Positions 17,399-27,312 are shown, numbered from the stretch's first letter. The stretch: DNA of 64,000 nucleotides from Lewinellaceae bacterium (GCA_020636095.1 JACJYN010000003.1:1550001-1614000), one strand, 5' to 3'. Notes: a model not told the origin generated them from the letters alone. Program-made: numbers and translations.

Positions 17399-19999
17399 AT
17401 GACAAGCCAACAGGAACCAAAATTTTTCCAAGATATAGGAGCGCAACTCAAAAAGCGCCTGCAAGCCCTGCAAGACAAAGCGCGGAGTATCTATACCCGT
17501 TACCCCAAGCTCACCATTGGCGGGGCGTTTATCGGGCTACTGGGGCTGCTGGGTTTTTTCACCTTGTTGCTCACCTGCGTATTGGTCTACTTCGGTGTTT
17601 TGGGCCCCCTGCCGGGCTATCCTGAGTTGCGTGACATTCAGAACTACAACGCCTCTGAAGCCTACTCAGAGGATGGCGTGCTGCTCGGTAAATACTTTAT
17701 CGAGAACCGCATCAACGCCGACCTGGAGGAGATATCCCCCAATATCATCCATGCCCTGGTGGCCACTGAGGACGCCCGTTTTTTCGAACACAGCGGCGTT
17801 GACCTGCGCGCCGGTATGAGGGTGATGGTAAAATCCATATTGCTTTCTGATGATTCTTCCGGCGGCGGCAGCACGTTGAGCCAGCAACTGGCGAAAAACC
17901 TCTACCCACGGCGCGAATACTTCGCTCTGAGCATGCTGGTCAACAAGATTCGGGAGATGTTCATCGCCCGCCGCCTGGAAAAGATTTACACCAAAGAAGA
18001 ACTGCTTCGGCTCTACCTGAACACCGTATCTTTCAGTGAAAATATATTTGGCATCAAAGTAGCCTCTCAGCGGTTTTTCGACAAATCGCCCGGTGAGTTG
18101 AAGGCAGAAGAAGCGGCGGTGCTGATCGGTATGCTCAAAGCCACTACTTACTACAGCCCGGTGCGTCATCCTGAGCGCGCGACTGAGCGCCGGAATGTAG
18201 TGCTGAAGCAAATGTCGCGTTATGGCCACCTAACGGAGGTGGAATACGATTCCTTGAAAGCCCTGCCGCTGAACGTCAAGTACTACAAAGAAGGCAACAA
18301 CCAGGGGCTGGCCACTTACTTTCGTGAGCACCTGCGACAGGAGGTGGAGGAAATCCTGGAAGATTACACCAAACCCGACGGCACGCCTTACAACCTGTAT
18401 ACCGATGGCCTGCGCATCTATACCACCCTCGACGCCCGTCTGCAACGCTACGCCGAGGAAGCGGTGCAGGAGCACATGGCCTGGTTGCAGGAAGCCTTTG
18501 ACAAAGAATGGAAAAAGGGCCAGCCATGGGGGCGGAACTCCGTACTGGAACGGGCCGTTGAACAGTCGGAACGATATCAGCGCCTGAAACAAAAAGGGGC
18601 CCCGCAGGAGGAGATCGAAGCGATCTTCGCCACTCCTTTGCCCATGACGGTCTTCAGTTGGAATGGTGGCGAGGAAGACCGGGAAATGTCACCCCTGGAT
18701 TCCATCAAATACTACCTCACCCTGCTCAATACCGGCTTTTTGGCGATGGACCCCTCCACCGGCCTGGTCAAGGCCTGGGTGGGCGGCATCAGCCACAAGT
18801 ACTTTAAATACGACCACGTCATACAATCCCGCCGGCAGGTGGGTTCCACTTTTAAGCCCATCGTTTACGCCACGGCTCTGCAAAGCGGGATGTTGCCCTG
18901 CGAGTACACCTATAACCGGCAGGTAGCCTACGCCAAGTACGACAATTGGTCGCCCCGCAATTCCGATGGAACTTACGGCGGTGTGTACAGCATGGAAGGA
19001 GCGCTGTCGAAATCCATCAATACCGTCACCGTAGAGATTCTGATGCGCACCGGCATCGACTCGGTCCGTCAACTGGCGGAGGCGATGGGCATTGACGGTT
19101 ACATTCCGAAAACGCCTTCTGTCGCTTTGGGTACGGCGGAGGCCACTCTGGCGGACATGGTGCAGGTGTACGGCGCCTTTGCCAACCGTGGAGTACGCCC
19201 CGAAATGCACTACCTGGACCGCATCGAGACAGCAGAGGGGGATACGATCGTTATGTTTGACCGGCCTGACCCCCGCCGTTTCCCGGCGGTGCTGACGGAA
19301 GAACATGCGGATATGATGATCCGAATGCTGGAGTCCGTTGTCGATAGCGGCACAGCGCGCAGCCTGCGCTATCAGCACGGCCTGTACAACGACCTGGCGG
19401 GCAAGACCGGCACTACTCAAAACCAGTCAGACGGCTGGTTCATCGGCTTCAACCCCAAGCTGGTGGCCGGGGTATGGGTAGGTGCAGAAATGCCGCAGGT
19501 CCACTTCCGCTCCCTGCGCCTGGGCCAGGGCTCCAATTCAGCGCTACCCATCTTCGGGAAGTTCATGCGTAGCGTCTACCGAGACCCCGAGTTCAAATCG
19601 ATCCGCTATGCCCGCTTTACCGAGCCGGCAGACACCATACAGGCCCTGATGGCCTGCCCGCCTTACCTGGAGGAAATGCCCATTCTGGCCGGCTTCCAGG
19701 ATGGCTACTTCTACTTCCCTGACGAGCGCAGCCTCCTCGAACGCCTGCTCAACGAGCCTTATACCGACGAGCAGGGCCGCGTGATCAATGTGCCGCCCCG
19801 CCGCCCCTATGAGACGGACGAGGAGTACGTCCTGCGCCTGCGTGAATATCAGGAGCGCCTACAGCGCCGCGATGAACGCAGGGAGAAACGCAAGCAGTTC
19901 TGGGGCAAGCTGCTCTTCGGCGAGGGGGAAAAGGAGCAACAGCCGGAAAAAAAGGACCCGAACGGGTACCATTATTTTGAGAAGAGTGATGGGGGGTAG
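17399..19999 (+). CDS. Penicillin-binding protein 1A (bifunctional transglycosylase/transpeptidase)
   Basis: Class A penicillin-binding protein of 866 residues that polymerises glycan strands and cross-links peptidoglycan at the outer face of the inner membrane. A single membrane helix (about residues 40-63, rich in GLLGLLGFF) follows a charged N-terminus. The GT51 transglycosylase domain shows ATEDARFFEHSGVD and GGGSTLSQQLAKNL, with EEAAVLIGMLKATTYYSP later. The transpeptidase domain has the SxxK nucleophile Ser483 (STFK), SIN in SKSINTV, and KTG from Lys669 (GKTGTTQNQSDGW). The C-terminus is a charged tail (repeated E, R, K, Q) typical of Bacteroidota PBP1A. The gene is immediately followed by the 51-bp repeat array. 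Confidence 0.93.
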   Translation: MTSQQEPKFFQDIGAQLKKRLQALQDKARSIYTRYPKLTIGGAFIGLLGLLGFFTLLLTCVLVYFGVLGPLPGYPELRDIQNYNASEAYSEDGVLLGKYFIENRINADLEEISPNIIHALVATEDARFFEHSGVDLRAGMRVMVKSILLSDDSSGGGSTLSQQLAKNLYPRREYFALSMLVNKIREMFIARRLEKIYTKEELLRLYLNTVSFSENIFGIKVASQRFFDKSPGELKAEEAAVLIGMLKATTYYSPVRHPERATERRNVVLKQMSRYGHLTEVEYDSLKALPLNVKYYKEGNNQGLATYFREHLRQEVEEILEDYTKPDGTPYNLYTDGLRIYTTLDARLQRYAEEAVQEHMAWLQEAFDKEWKKGQPWGRNSVLERAVEQSERYQRLKQKGAPQEEIEAIFATPLPMTVFSWNGGEEDREMSPLDSIKYYLTLLNTGFLAMDPSTGLVKAWVGGISHKYFKYDHVIQSRRQVGSTFKPIVYATALQSGMLPCEYTYNRQVAYAKYDNWSPRNSDGTYGGVYSMEGALSKSINTVTVEILMRTGIDSVRQLAEAMGIDGYIPKTPSVALGTAEATLADMVQVYGAFANRGVRPEMHYLDRIETAEGDTIVMFDRPDPRRFPAVLTEEHADMMIRMLESVVDSGTARSLRYQHGLYNDLAGKTGTTQNQSDGWFIGFNPKLVAGVWVGAEMPQVHFRSLRLGQGSNSALPIFGKFMRSVYRDPEFKSIRYARFTEPADTIQALMACPPYLEEMPILAGFQDGYFYFPDERSLLERLLNEPYTDEQGRVINVPPRRPYETDEEYVLRLREYQERLQRRDERREKRKQFWGKLLFGEGEKEQQPEKKDPNGYHYFEKSDGG

Positions 20000-20005
20000 T
20001 TTGGG

Positions 20006-21185
20006 GGTTCGGGCGGTGGTTCGGTGTTCGCTATTCGCAGGTTCGCGGTTCGCAGGGGGTTATTCCGGACTCTGCGGTTCGCAGGTTCGCTATTCGCAGG
20101 GGGTTATTCCGGACTCCGAACCTCCGAATACCGAACCTCCGAATACCGAACTCCGCGGTTCGCCGGGGGTTATTCCGGACTCTGCGGTTCGCAGGTTCGC
20201 TATTCGCCGGGGGTTCTTCCGGACTCCGCGGTTCGCCGGGTGTTCTTCCGGACTCCGCGGTTCGCAGGTTCGCTATTCGCGGTTCGCAGGGGGTTATTCC
20301 GGACTCTGCGGTTCGCAGGTTCGCGGTTCGCGGTTCGCCGGGGGTTATTCCGGACTCTGCGGTTCGCAGGTTCGCTATTCGCGGTTCGCCGGGTGTTCTT
20401 CCGGACTCTGCGGTTCCGCAGGTTCCGAATTCGCGGTTCGCCGGGTGTTCTTCCGGACTCTGCGGTTCGCAGGTTCGCTATTCGCGGTTCGCCGGGTGTT
20501 ATTCCGGACTCTGCGGTTCGCAGGTTCGCTATTCGCGGTTCGCCGGGTGTTCTTCCGGACTCTGCGGTTCGCAGGTTCGCTATTCGCGGTTCGCCGGGTG
20601 TTCTTCCGGACTCTGCGGTTCGCAGGTTCGCTATTCGCGGTTCGCCGGGTGTTCTTCCGGACTCTGCGGTTCGCAGGTTCGCTATTCGCGGTTCGCCGGG
20701 TGTTCTTCCGGACTCCGCGGTTCGCAGGTTCGCTATTCGCGGTTCGCCGGGTGTTCTTCCGGACTCTGCGGTTCGCAGGTTCGCTATTCGCGGTTCGCCG
20801 GGTGTTCTTCCGGACTCTGCGGTTCGCAGGTTCGCTATTCGCGGTTCGCCGGGTGTTCTTCCGGACTCTGCGGTTCGCAGGTTCGCTATTCGCGGTTCGC
20901 CGGGTGTTCTTCCGGACTCCGCGGTTCGCAGGTTCGCTATTCGCGGTTCGCCGGGGGTTCTTCCGGACTCCGCGGTTCGCAGGTTCGCTATTCGCGGTTC
21001 GCCGGGTGTTCTTCCGGACTCTGCGGTTCGCAGGTTCGCTATTCGCGGTTCGCAGGGTGTTCTTCCGGACTCTGCGGTTCGCAGGTTCGCTATTCGCGGT
21101 TCGCAGGGTGTTCTTCCGGACTCTGCGGTTCGCAGGTTCGCTATTCGCGGTTCGCAGGGGGTTATTCCGAACACCGAACCTCCGA
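20006..21185. repeat. Tandem array of about 22 copies of a 51-bp repeat
   Basis: Near-perfect head-to-tail array. Each unit contains GTTCTTCCGGACTC (or GTTATTCCGGACTC), then TGCGGTTCGCAGGTTCGC and TATTCGCGGTTCGC. Units are very regular from about 20440 to 21150 and degraded near both ends, where CCTCCGAATACCGAA words appear. Because 51 is divisible by three and the unit lacks stops, long open frames appear on both strands; these are by-products, not genes. The word GCGGTTCGC also occurs at 43225-43285 and its complement at about 28571, so this is probably a genome-wide repeat. No unique spacers are present, so it is not CRISPR. Confidence 0.9.
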
Positions 21186-21344
21186 ATACCAACGGCCCTT
21201 TCGCGTAACGGTAAAACGAATTCGCAGCCTGATACCTTTGCTAGCCTGCTGAGCCTGAGGCGGCTCGTGAGCCTGCCCGGCCCGAAGGGCCAGGTATTGC
21301 TGCATTCATGCTGAACCAGATATCGCCTTATGCGAAAGGGCTAT

Positions 21345-21455
21345 CTTCCGACTTCCGACTTCCGACTTCCGACTTCCCACTTCCCACTTCCGACTTCCGA
21401 CTTCCGACTTCCCACTTCCCACTTCCCACTTCCGACTTCCGACTTCCGACTTCCA
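21345..21455. repeat. Heptanucleotide tandem repeat (about 16 copies)
   Basis: Runs of ACTTCCG interspersed with ACTTCCC, about 16 copies over 111 bp. Located between the 51-bp array and the ATP synthase operon. Open frames across it on either strand read as low-complexity peptides and are not considered genes. Such arrays change copy number by replication slippage. Confidence 0.88.
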
Positions 21456-21685
21456 GACTCCGTCCACCCTTACCTCATTTTCTCTATTTCCGCCTCTTTT
21501 CAAATTAAAATTTTGTCGAGCCTCCCATTCCTGGAACAAAAATTCATTAATGCCGTAAATTGAATAACCGAGGCCCGTGATGGCATTTCCAGCCGTGCGT
21601 AACTCCCTGTTTATCAACCCCTCAAAAATGGCCAATCCATTTTAAAAAAAGAGGTTTAAGGCTTTTTTAATAGGGCTAAAGTGCC

Positions 21686-21693
21686 TACTTTTG
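21686..21693 (+). promoter_or_regulatory. Candidate -7 box of the ATP synthase operon
   Basis: TACTTTTG fits TAnnTTTG and lies 37 nt before the atpB GTG start. No good TTG is seen at the expected -33 position (the region is T-rich), so this is only half a promoter. Confidence 0.35.
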
Positions 21694-21729
21694 CACCGAT
21701 TTTAAGAATACCTCTAAAGTTAAGGAATA

Positions 21730-23043
21730 GTGAAAGTGGAACTCAGAAAGCTCTCCATACTCGTTTTCGCGCTCGTTTTCAGCTTCGGCATGCTGGCCGC
21801 TCAGGGCCATGGGCAAGAGCAGAGCGGCGAATCTACCCATGAAGGACAGGATGGCCATGGCCCTGATTCTGATGTGAGCCACAGTTATTGCGGCGGCCAC
21901 GAGGAAGATGGGGCGTACAACCCGGTAAAAACCGTTATGGAACACATTGCCGACGCCAATGAGTTCCACGTTTGGAAGGGCGTTCACATTCCGCTTCCCA
22001 TTTTTCTTTATGCACCGGGGCATGGATGGACGACGGGCTTGTCCAGCATGTTCGAACACGGACATACGGCGGTAGATGGGTATGTGCTCAACCACGGCCG
22101 GGTAAATCGCGTTGCTGATCCTGCTTTCCCGAAGGGGGAGGTGCACATCGACGGCGTCCTTTACAAAACGGAAACCGTTATGAAGGGCGAAAAAGAAGAA
22201 GAGAAGGACGTATACTACGCCTGCTATCAGAGTGAATTATACAGACTGGACAAACCCAGCACCGTCGACGGAGGCTTTCTGGGGGGCGGCATCACTTCCT
22301 TCTACGACTTTTCCATTACGAAGAACGTCTTTTCGATGATACTGGCCTCTTTGCTGCTGGTCTTTTTGTTCATGGCAGTAGCCAGAGGCTACCAGAGAAA
22401 CGAAGGCAAGGCGCCCTCCGGCGTTCAATCCTTTATGGAGGTATTTTTTGTCTTCATTCGCGATGAGGTGACCAAGCCGATGATTGGTGAGAAGCACTAC
22501 GAACGTTTCCAACCCTTCATCATGACCCTGTTCTTCTTTATTATGTTCATCAACCTGATGGGCCTGGTTCCTTTCTTTCCGGGCGGCGCCAACATCACCG
22601 GCAACCTGGCGGTGACGTTTACGCTGGCCATATTCACCTTTATCGTTACCAACCTCAATGGTAAAAAGGATTACTGGGAACACGTCTTTTGGATGCCGGG
22701 CATTCCGGCCTGGGTAAAGATCATTCTGACTCCGGTGGAGATTCTGAGCTTGTTCATCAAGCCGTTCTCCCTTATGATACGTTTGTTTGCGAACATTTCC
22801 GCCGGCCACATTATTATATTGAGCCTGATCGGGCTGGTTTTCCTGTTCGGCAACAACGGGCAGAGTGTCGGCGGCGCCGCCGGCGGCGCGATCGTTGGCG
22901 GCCTGTTTACGGCCTTCATGAACCTGATAGAATTGCTGGTGGCCCTGCTACAGGCATTCATTTTTGCCATCCTCTCGGCTTCGTATATCGGAGCGGCAGT
23001 GGAAGAGCACGATCATCACGACGCGCACGAAGGTGCGCATTAA
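21730..23043 (+). CDS. atpB: F0F1 ATP synthase subunit a
   Basis: Membrane proton-channel subunit of ATP synthase, 437 residues. GTG at 21730 is taken as the start because it is followed by a signal-like helix (LSILVFALVFSFGMLAAQ). The long, His-rich extracytoplasmic N-terminal extension (about residues 26-180) is typical of Bacteroidota subunit a and makes it much longer than the 240-270 residues of proteobacteria. The channel part has several membrane helices, with the essential Arg in MIRLFANISAGH. The C-terminus is His/Asp-rich (EEHDHHDAHEGAH). First gene of the atpBEFHAG cluster. Confidence 0.93.
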   Translation: MKVELRKLSILVFALVFSFGMLAAQGHGQEQSGESTHEGQDGHGPDSDVSHSYCGGHEEDGAYNPVKTVMEHIADANEFHVWKGVHIPLPIFLYAPGHGWTTGLSSMFEHGHTAVDGYVLNHGRVNRVADPAFPKGEVHIDGVLYKTETVMKGEKEEEKDVYYACYQSELYRLDKPSTVDGGFLGGGITSFYDFSITKNVFSMILASLLLVFLFMAVARGYQRNEGKAPSGVQSFMEVFFVFIRDEVTKPMIGEKHYERFQPFIMTLFFFIMFINLMGLVPFFPGGANITGNLAVTFTLAIFTFIVTNLNGKKDYWEHVFWMPGIPAWVKIILTPVEILSLFIKPFSLMIRLFANISAGHIIILSLIGLVFLFGNNGQSVGGAAGGAIVGGLFTAFMNLIELLVALLQAFIFAILSASYIGAAVEEHDHHDAHEGAH

Positions 23044-23118
23044 GCGAAGCGGGAAATCGGAATACATTCCGATTTCCCACTTTGAAACTTATTTTTTCAA
23101 CCATAAATATCTCATACA

Positions 23119-23313
23119 ATGGGAGCAATTGGAGCTGGTATTGCAGCACTTGGAGCAGGCGTCGGCATCGGCCTGATCGGTAGCCGCGCGATGGACGCCA
23201 TCGCCCGCCAACCGGAAGCCGTAGGTGACATTCGTAACAACATGATCCTGACGGCAGCCCTCGTAGAAGGCGCTGCCCTGTTTGCGATCGTCGTTGGCCT
23301 GCTGGCAGGTTAA
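23119..23313 (+). CDS. atpE: F0F1 ATP synthase subunit c
   Basis: Ring-forming proteolipid of the F0 rotor, 64 residues, shorter than the usual 70-80. Two membrane helices flank the polar loop ARQPEA. The ion-binding carboxylate is the Glu in ALVEGAALFAIV of the second helix. The first helix shows the expected small-residue GxGxGxG spacing (GAGVGIGLIG). Glu followed by Gly, not Ser/Thr, suggests a proton rather than a sodium ring, an inference only. It lies 75 nt after atpB. Confidence 0.93.
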   Translation: MGAIGAGIAALGAGVGIGLIGSRAMDAIARQPEAVGDIRNNMILTAALVEGAALFAIVVGLLAG

Positions 23314-23479
23314 TCTGCCGCAAACGAAATCAAGGAAGGGCGCGGGCTGCAGCGGTTGGCTGTCAGCTTCGCCTCTTTTAAAGGAATGAAGGAATGAGTG
23401 AATGAATAGAAGACCCTCACCCTCTCCTTGAATTAATTTAAAAATTTAAGATCACTTAAGATATTTCAATTTTACCATC

Positions 23480-24001
23480 ATGACCGAAGTATTGTTTCTG
23501 GCCGATTTCTCTGTTATCAAGCCTGATCCGGGCCTGATCTTCTGGACGAGCCTCATCTTCATCCTGGTGTGGGTTATTCTGGGCCGCATGGCCTTTGGCC
23601 CCATCCAGAATGCGCTCCAGCGCCGCGAACAGGATATTCAGAACGCTCTGGACGAAGCCCGCAAAGCCCGCCAGGAAATGGCCAACCTGAAAGCCGAGAA
23701 CGAAGAGCTGCTGAAGCAGGCTCAGGAAGAACGCGCCGCCATCCTGAAAGAAGCCAAAGAGGCGAAAAACAGCATCATCGAAGAGGCGCGCAACCAGGCC
23801 AAAGAGGAGTACCGCCGGATCGTTACCGACGCTAAGGAGGCCATCGAAAACCAGCGCATGGCCATGATCGTTGACCTGAAGAACCAACTAGGGGTCATCT
23901 CCATTGATATTGCGGAGAAGATTCTTCACAAAGAATTGAAAGGCGACAAGCAACAGGAGCAGTTCGTGAGGACCCTGGTCGATGAAATCAAACTGAATTA
24001 G
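23480..24001 (+). CDS. atpF: F0F1 ATP synthase subunit b
   Basis: Peripheral stalk subunit, 173 residues. One N-terminal membrane helix (about residues 20-38, FWTSLIFILVWVIL) is followed by a long charged helix with Ala/Glu/Lys/Arg heptads (residues about 45-150) that forms the stator coiled coil. The gap to atpE is 166 nt, the longest in the cluster. Confidence 0.92.
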   Translation: MTEVLFLADFSVIKPDPGLIFWTSLIFILVWVILGRMAFGPIQNALQRREQDIQNALDEARKARQEMANLKAENEELLKQAQEERAAILKEAKEAKNSIIEEARNQAKEEYRRIVTDAKEAIENQRMAMIVDLKNQLGVISIDIAEKILHKELKGDKQQEQFVRTLVDEIKLN

Positions 24002-24056
24002 TCATTAGGCAGGAGAATGCCGCCGCTGCGCTTTCCCAGCCCAATATTCAAATAGT

Positions 24057-24626
24057 ATGTCTGTACACAGAATAGCTTCCCGCTATGCCAAGTCGCTGAT
24101 AGAACTGGCCATCGACCAGAAAAAGCTGGAGGCGGTGACGAAAGACGTCCAGCAGTTCCAGCAACTGGTAAAGAACCGCGACCTTTATCTGTTGTTTAAG
24201 AGCCCTATTGTCCATGCCGATAAAAAGAAGAAGATTCTGAAGCTCATCTTTGATGGCAAGGTAGATGAACTGTTCATGGCTTTTCTCAACATCCTGGTCA
24301 CTAAGGGGCGGGAAGGCTATATGCCGGAAATGGCCGTCGAATATATGCTGCAGTACAAGCAGGTCAAGCATATCTCGACGGTAAAGCTGACCACCGCCTC
24401 CCCATTGGCGGAGGATTTGAAACAGGCCATTCACGATAAGCTACAGGCCAGCAAAACGACCGATGATAATGTAGAACTCGTTTCCGCTGTAGACGAATCT
24501 CTGATCGGCGGGTTCGTCGTCGAATTTGAAGACAACATCTACGACGCAAGCGTAAAGCACAAGCTGGATTTACTCAAAAAAGGGTTTCGCGAAAATTTTT
24601 ACGTTTCTAAGATCATTTCCAGCTAA
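24057..24626 (+). CDS. atpH: F0F1 ATP synthase subunit delta
   Basis: F1 delta (OSCP) subunit linking the b stalk to the alpha3beta3 head, 189 residues. The N-terminus IASRYAKSLIELA is the family signature. The end has DESLIGGFVVEFEDNIYDASV, split as DESLIGGFVV plus DNIYDASV, the conserved C-terminal block. Normal length. Confidence 0.92.
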   Translation: MSVHRIASRYAKSLIELAIDQKKLEAVTKDVQQFQQLVKNRDLYLLFKSPIVHADKKKKILKLIFDGKVDELFMAFLNILVTKGREGYMPEMAVEYMLQYKQVKHISTVKLTTASPLAEDLKQAIHDKLQASKTTDDNVELVSAVDESLIGGFVVEFEDNIYDASVKHKLDLLKKGFRENFYVSKIISS

Positions 24627-24704
24627 ATGCGGAGGATCTTAGAGATCTCTAAAATATAGTTCTCTTATAAAACCACTGCGCAGGCAGTGATAAAATTCTT
24701 ACAA

Positions 24705-26309
24705 ATGGTTGATGTAACACCTGATGAGATATCAGCAATATTAAAACAACAGCTCTCCGGTTTCAGCTCTACCACAGAACTGGAGGAATATGGCACCGTT
24801 CTCCAGGTTGGGGACGGCATTGCTCGTGTTTATGGATTGAATAACGCACAGGCCGGTGAATTGGTGGAGTTTGAGACCGGTGTTCAGGCTATCGTGCTGA
24901 ACCTGGAAGAAGATAACGTGGGTGTGGTGCTCATGGGCTCGAGTGAAAGCATTCGCGAAGGCTCTCGTGTACATCGCACCGGCCGCATTGCTTCCATCAA
25001 CGTCGGCGAAGGCTTTGTAGGCCGGGTTGTGAACCCACTGGGTGAACCGATCGACGGTAAGGGCGATATCGAAGGCGAGACTTTCGAACTGCCGCTGGAA
25101 CGCAAAGCGCCGGGGGTTATCTTCCGGCAGCCGGTAAACGAGCCGCTTCAGACCGGTATCAAGGCCATCGACGCCATGATCCCCATCGGCCGTGGCCAGC
25201 GCGAGCTTATCATCGGTGACCGCCAAACGGGTAAATCTGCCATCGCCATTGACACCATCATTAACCAACGCGAGTTTTACGAAAGAGGAGAGCCCGTTTA
25301 CTGCATCTATGTAGCGTCCGGCCAAAAGGCATCTACGGTGGCCAACGTGGCCAAAACCCTTGAGGACAACGGCGCCATGGCTTACACCATCATCGTTTCA
25401 GCCTCGGCCTCCGATCCGGCGCCGCTACAGTTCTATTCTCCTTTTTCCGGCGCCACCATCGGTGAATACTTCCGCGATACGGGCCGCCCCGCGCTGATCA
25501 TCTACGATGACCTGTCCAAGCAGGCTGTAGCTTACCGGGAGGTATCCCTGCTGCTGCGCCGCCCGCCGGGCCGCGAGGCTTATCCGGGTGATGTATTCTA
25601 CCTGCACAGCCGCTTGCTGGAGCGCGCCGCCAAGATCATCGAGAACGACGATATTGCCCGGCAGATGAACGACCTGCCTGACGCACTGAAAAATGCAAAG
25701 GGTAAGGACGGCCAATCGATCGTAAAGGGGGGAGGTTCGCTGACGGCCCTGCCGATTATCGAAACCCAGGCCGGTGACGTTTCCGCGTATATCCCGACCA
25801 ACGTAATTTCCATTACCGACGGACAGATATTCCTGGAGTCCAACCTCTTCAACGCCGGTATCCGCCCGGCCATCAACGTGGGTATCTCCGTATCCCGGGT
25901 AGGTGGCGCCGCTCAGATCAAGTCGATGAAGAAGGTATCCGGTACCCTGAAGCTCGACCAGGCCCAGTACCGCGAGTTGGAAGCTTTCTCCAAGTTCGGT
26001 TCTGACCTGGACGCCGCTACGACCGCTGTACTTGAGAAGGGTAAGCGCAACGTGGAAATCCTGAAGCAGCCGCAATACTCGCCGGTATCGGTTGAAAAGC
26101 AGGTCGCCATCATTTACCTGGGCACCAAGGGCCTGCTCCGTTATGTGCCGGTCAATAAGGTGAAGGATTTTGAAGAACTCTTCCTCCACACGCTGGAGCA
26201 GCGCCACCCTGAGATATTGAAAAACTTCAAGGCTGGTAAACTGGAGAAAGAAGACACCAACCAAGTAGAAGCGCTGGCGGCCGAACTGTCGAAGGCGTAC
26301 CAGAAATAA
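24705..26309 (+). CDS. atpA: F0F1 ATP synthase subunit alpha
   Basis: Non-catalytic nucleotide-binding subunit of F1, 534 residues. ATG at 24705 (MVDVTPDEISAILKQQL) matches the family N-terminus; an upstream in-frame GTG (24687) would add six unlikely residues. P-loop GDRQTGKS, DDLSKQAVAYRE and the alpha signature PAINVGISVSRVGGAAQ are all visible. Situated between atpH and atpG as usual. Confidence 0.95.
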   Translation: MVDVTPDEISAILKQQLSGFSSTTELEEYGTVLQVGDGIARVYGLNNAQAGELVEFETGVQAIVLNLEEDNVGVVLMGSSESIREGSRVHRTGRIASINVGEGFVGRVVNPLGEPIDGKGDIEGETFELPLERKAPGVIFRQPVNEPLQTGIKAIDAMIPIGRGQRELIIGDRQTGKSAIAIDTIINQREFYERGEPVYCIYVASGQKASTVANVAKTLEDNGAMAYTIIVSASASDPAPLQFYSPFSGATIGEYFRDTGRPALIIYDDLSKQAVAYREVSLLLRRPPGREAYPGDVFYLHSRLLERAAKIIENDDIARQMNDLPDALKNAKGKDGQSIVKGGGSLTALPIIETQAGDVSAYIPTNVISITDGQIFLESNLFNAGIRPAINVGISVSRVGGAAQIKSMKKVSGTLKLDQAQYRELEAFSKFGSDLDAATTAVLEKGKRNVEILKQPQYSPVSVEKQVAIIYLGTKGLLRYVPVNKVKDFEELFLHTLEQRHPEILKNFKAGKLEKEDTNQVEALAAELSKAYQK

Positions 26310-26356
26310 TGCCGGGATTCAAAAAATCCTTCTTTAATAGAACAAAATAATAATAA

Positions 26357-27250
26357 ATGGCTGCCAACTTAAAAGAGGTACGCGAACGGATCAGATCAGT
26401 ACAAAATACGCAGCAGATCACCAAAGCTATGAAAATGGTTTCGGCCGCCAAGCTGCGCCGCGCTCAGGATGCCATCCAGAAAATGCGGCCCTATGCGGAA
26501 AAGCTTAACAATATGTTGAGCAACATCCTCTCCAACCTGGAAGGGGATGCCGAGACGGTATTCGGGCAGGAGCGCGAGCTGAAGCAGGCCTGCCTGGTGG
26601 TGGTTACTTCCGACCGCGGCCTCTGTGGCGCTTTCAATACCAATGTGTGTAAGGCTGCAGTACAGACAATAGAAACCAAGTTTGCCGATGCGTACGCCAA
26701 TGGTAACCTTACCATCATGTGTATCGGAAAACGGGGTTTCGACTATTTCCGCAAGCGTTACGCGGATGCCAGGATCGACAACAGCCACGTCAACCTTTTT
26801 CACGACTTGAGTTTCGACAACATCTCCAAGGTCGCTAAAAGCTTACTGGTTGCCTTTGAAGAAAAGGAGTTCGATGCCATCGATGTGGCTTACGGAAAGT
26901 TTAAAAATGCCGCCACCCAGTACACCATTACCGAACAATTCCTGCCGGTGGCCAAGATTGAAAAGGAGGAAGGGGATAATATGATGGCGTATTATATCTT
27001 CGAACCTAATAAGGTGCAACTGCTCGAATACCTCGTCCCTACGATCCTGCAAACACAGTTTCAGAAGTTCCTGCTCGATACCAATGCTTCTGAACATGGC
27101 GCTCGTATGACGGCTATGGACAAGGCTACCGAAAATGCCAATGAACTGCTTCGCGACCTGCGCATTTCCTACAACAAGGCCCGCCAGGAGGCGATCACCA
27201 ATGAGATTCTCGAGATCGTCGGCGGTGCGGCGGCGTTGGAGAGCAACTAA
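26357..27250 (+). CDS. atpG: F0F1 ATP synthase subunit gamma
   Basis: Central rotor shaft of F1, 297 residues. The N-terminal helix has RIRSVQNTQQITKAMKMVSA and the C-terminal helix has RMTAMDKATENANELL, both family hallmarks. Last gene of the cluster; a strong terminator follows. atpD and atpC, which complete F1, are not next to it. Confidence 0.94.
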   Translation: MAANLKEVRERIRSVQNTQQITKAMKMVSAAKLRRAQDAIQKMRPYAEKLNNMLSNILSNLEGDAETVFGQERELKQACLVVVTSDRGLCGAFNTNVCKAAVQTIETKFADAYANGNLTIMCIGKRGFDYFRKRYADARIDNSHVNLFHDLSFDNISKVAKSLLVAFEEKEFDAIDVAYGKFKNAATQYTITEQFLPVAKIEKEEGDNMMAYYIFEPNKVQLLEYLVPTILQTQFQKFLLDTNASEHGARMTAMDKATENANELLRDLRISYNKARQEAITNEILEIVGGAAALESN

Positions 27251-27312
27251 TTGGTTCTATACGCAACCGTTGTTTTTTAAGAAAGAGAACATTCTTTGTT
27301 GATATCAATATC

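Noticed and set aside
20006..21185. CRISPR array
   Set aside because: Direct repeats are contiguous with no unique spacers, and no cas genes are nearby.
19788..21314. Long open frames of 508 and 394 codons (plus strand) and 330 codons (minus strand) across the 51-bp repeat array
   Set aside because: They follow from a stop-free unit whose length is a multiple of three; the first one overlaps the PBP1A coding sequence in another frame.
21306..21635. 109-codon minus-strand frame in the heptamer array
   Set aside because: Low-complexity translation (repeated SRKWEVGS-like words) produced by the 7-bp repeat.
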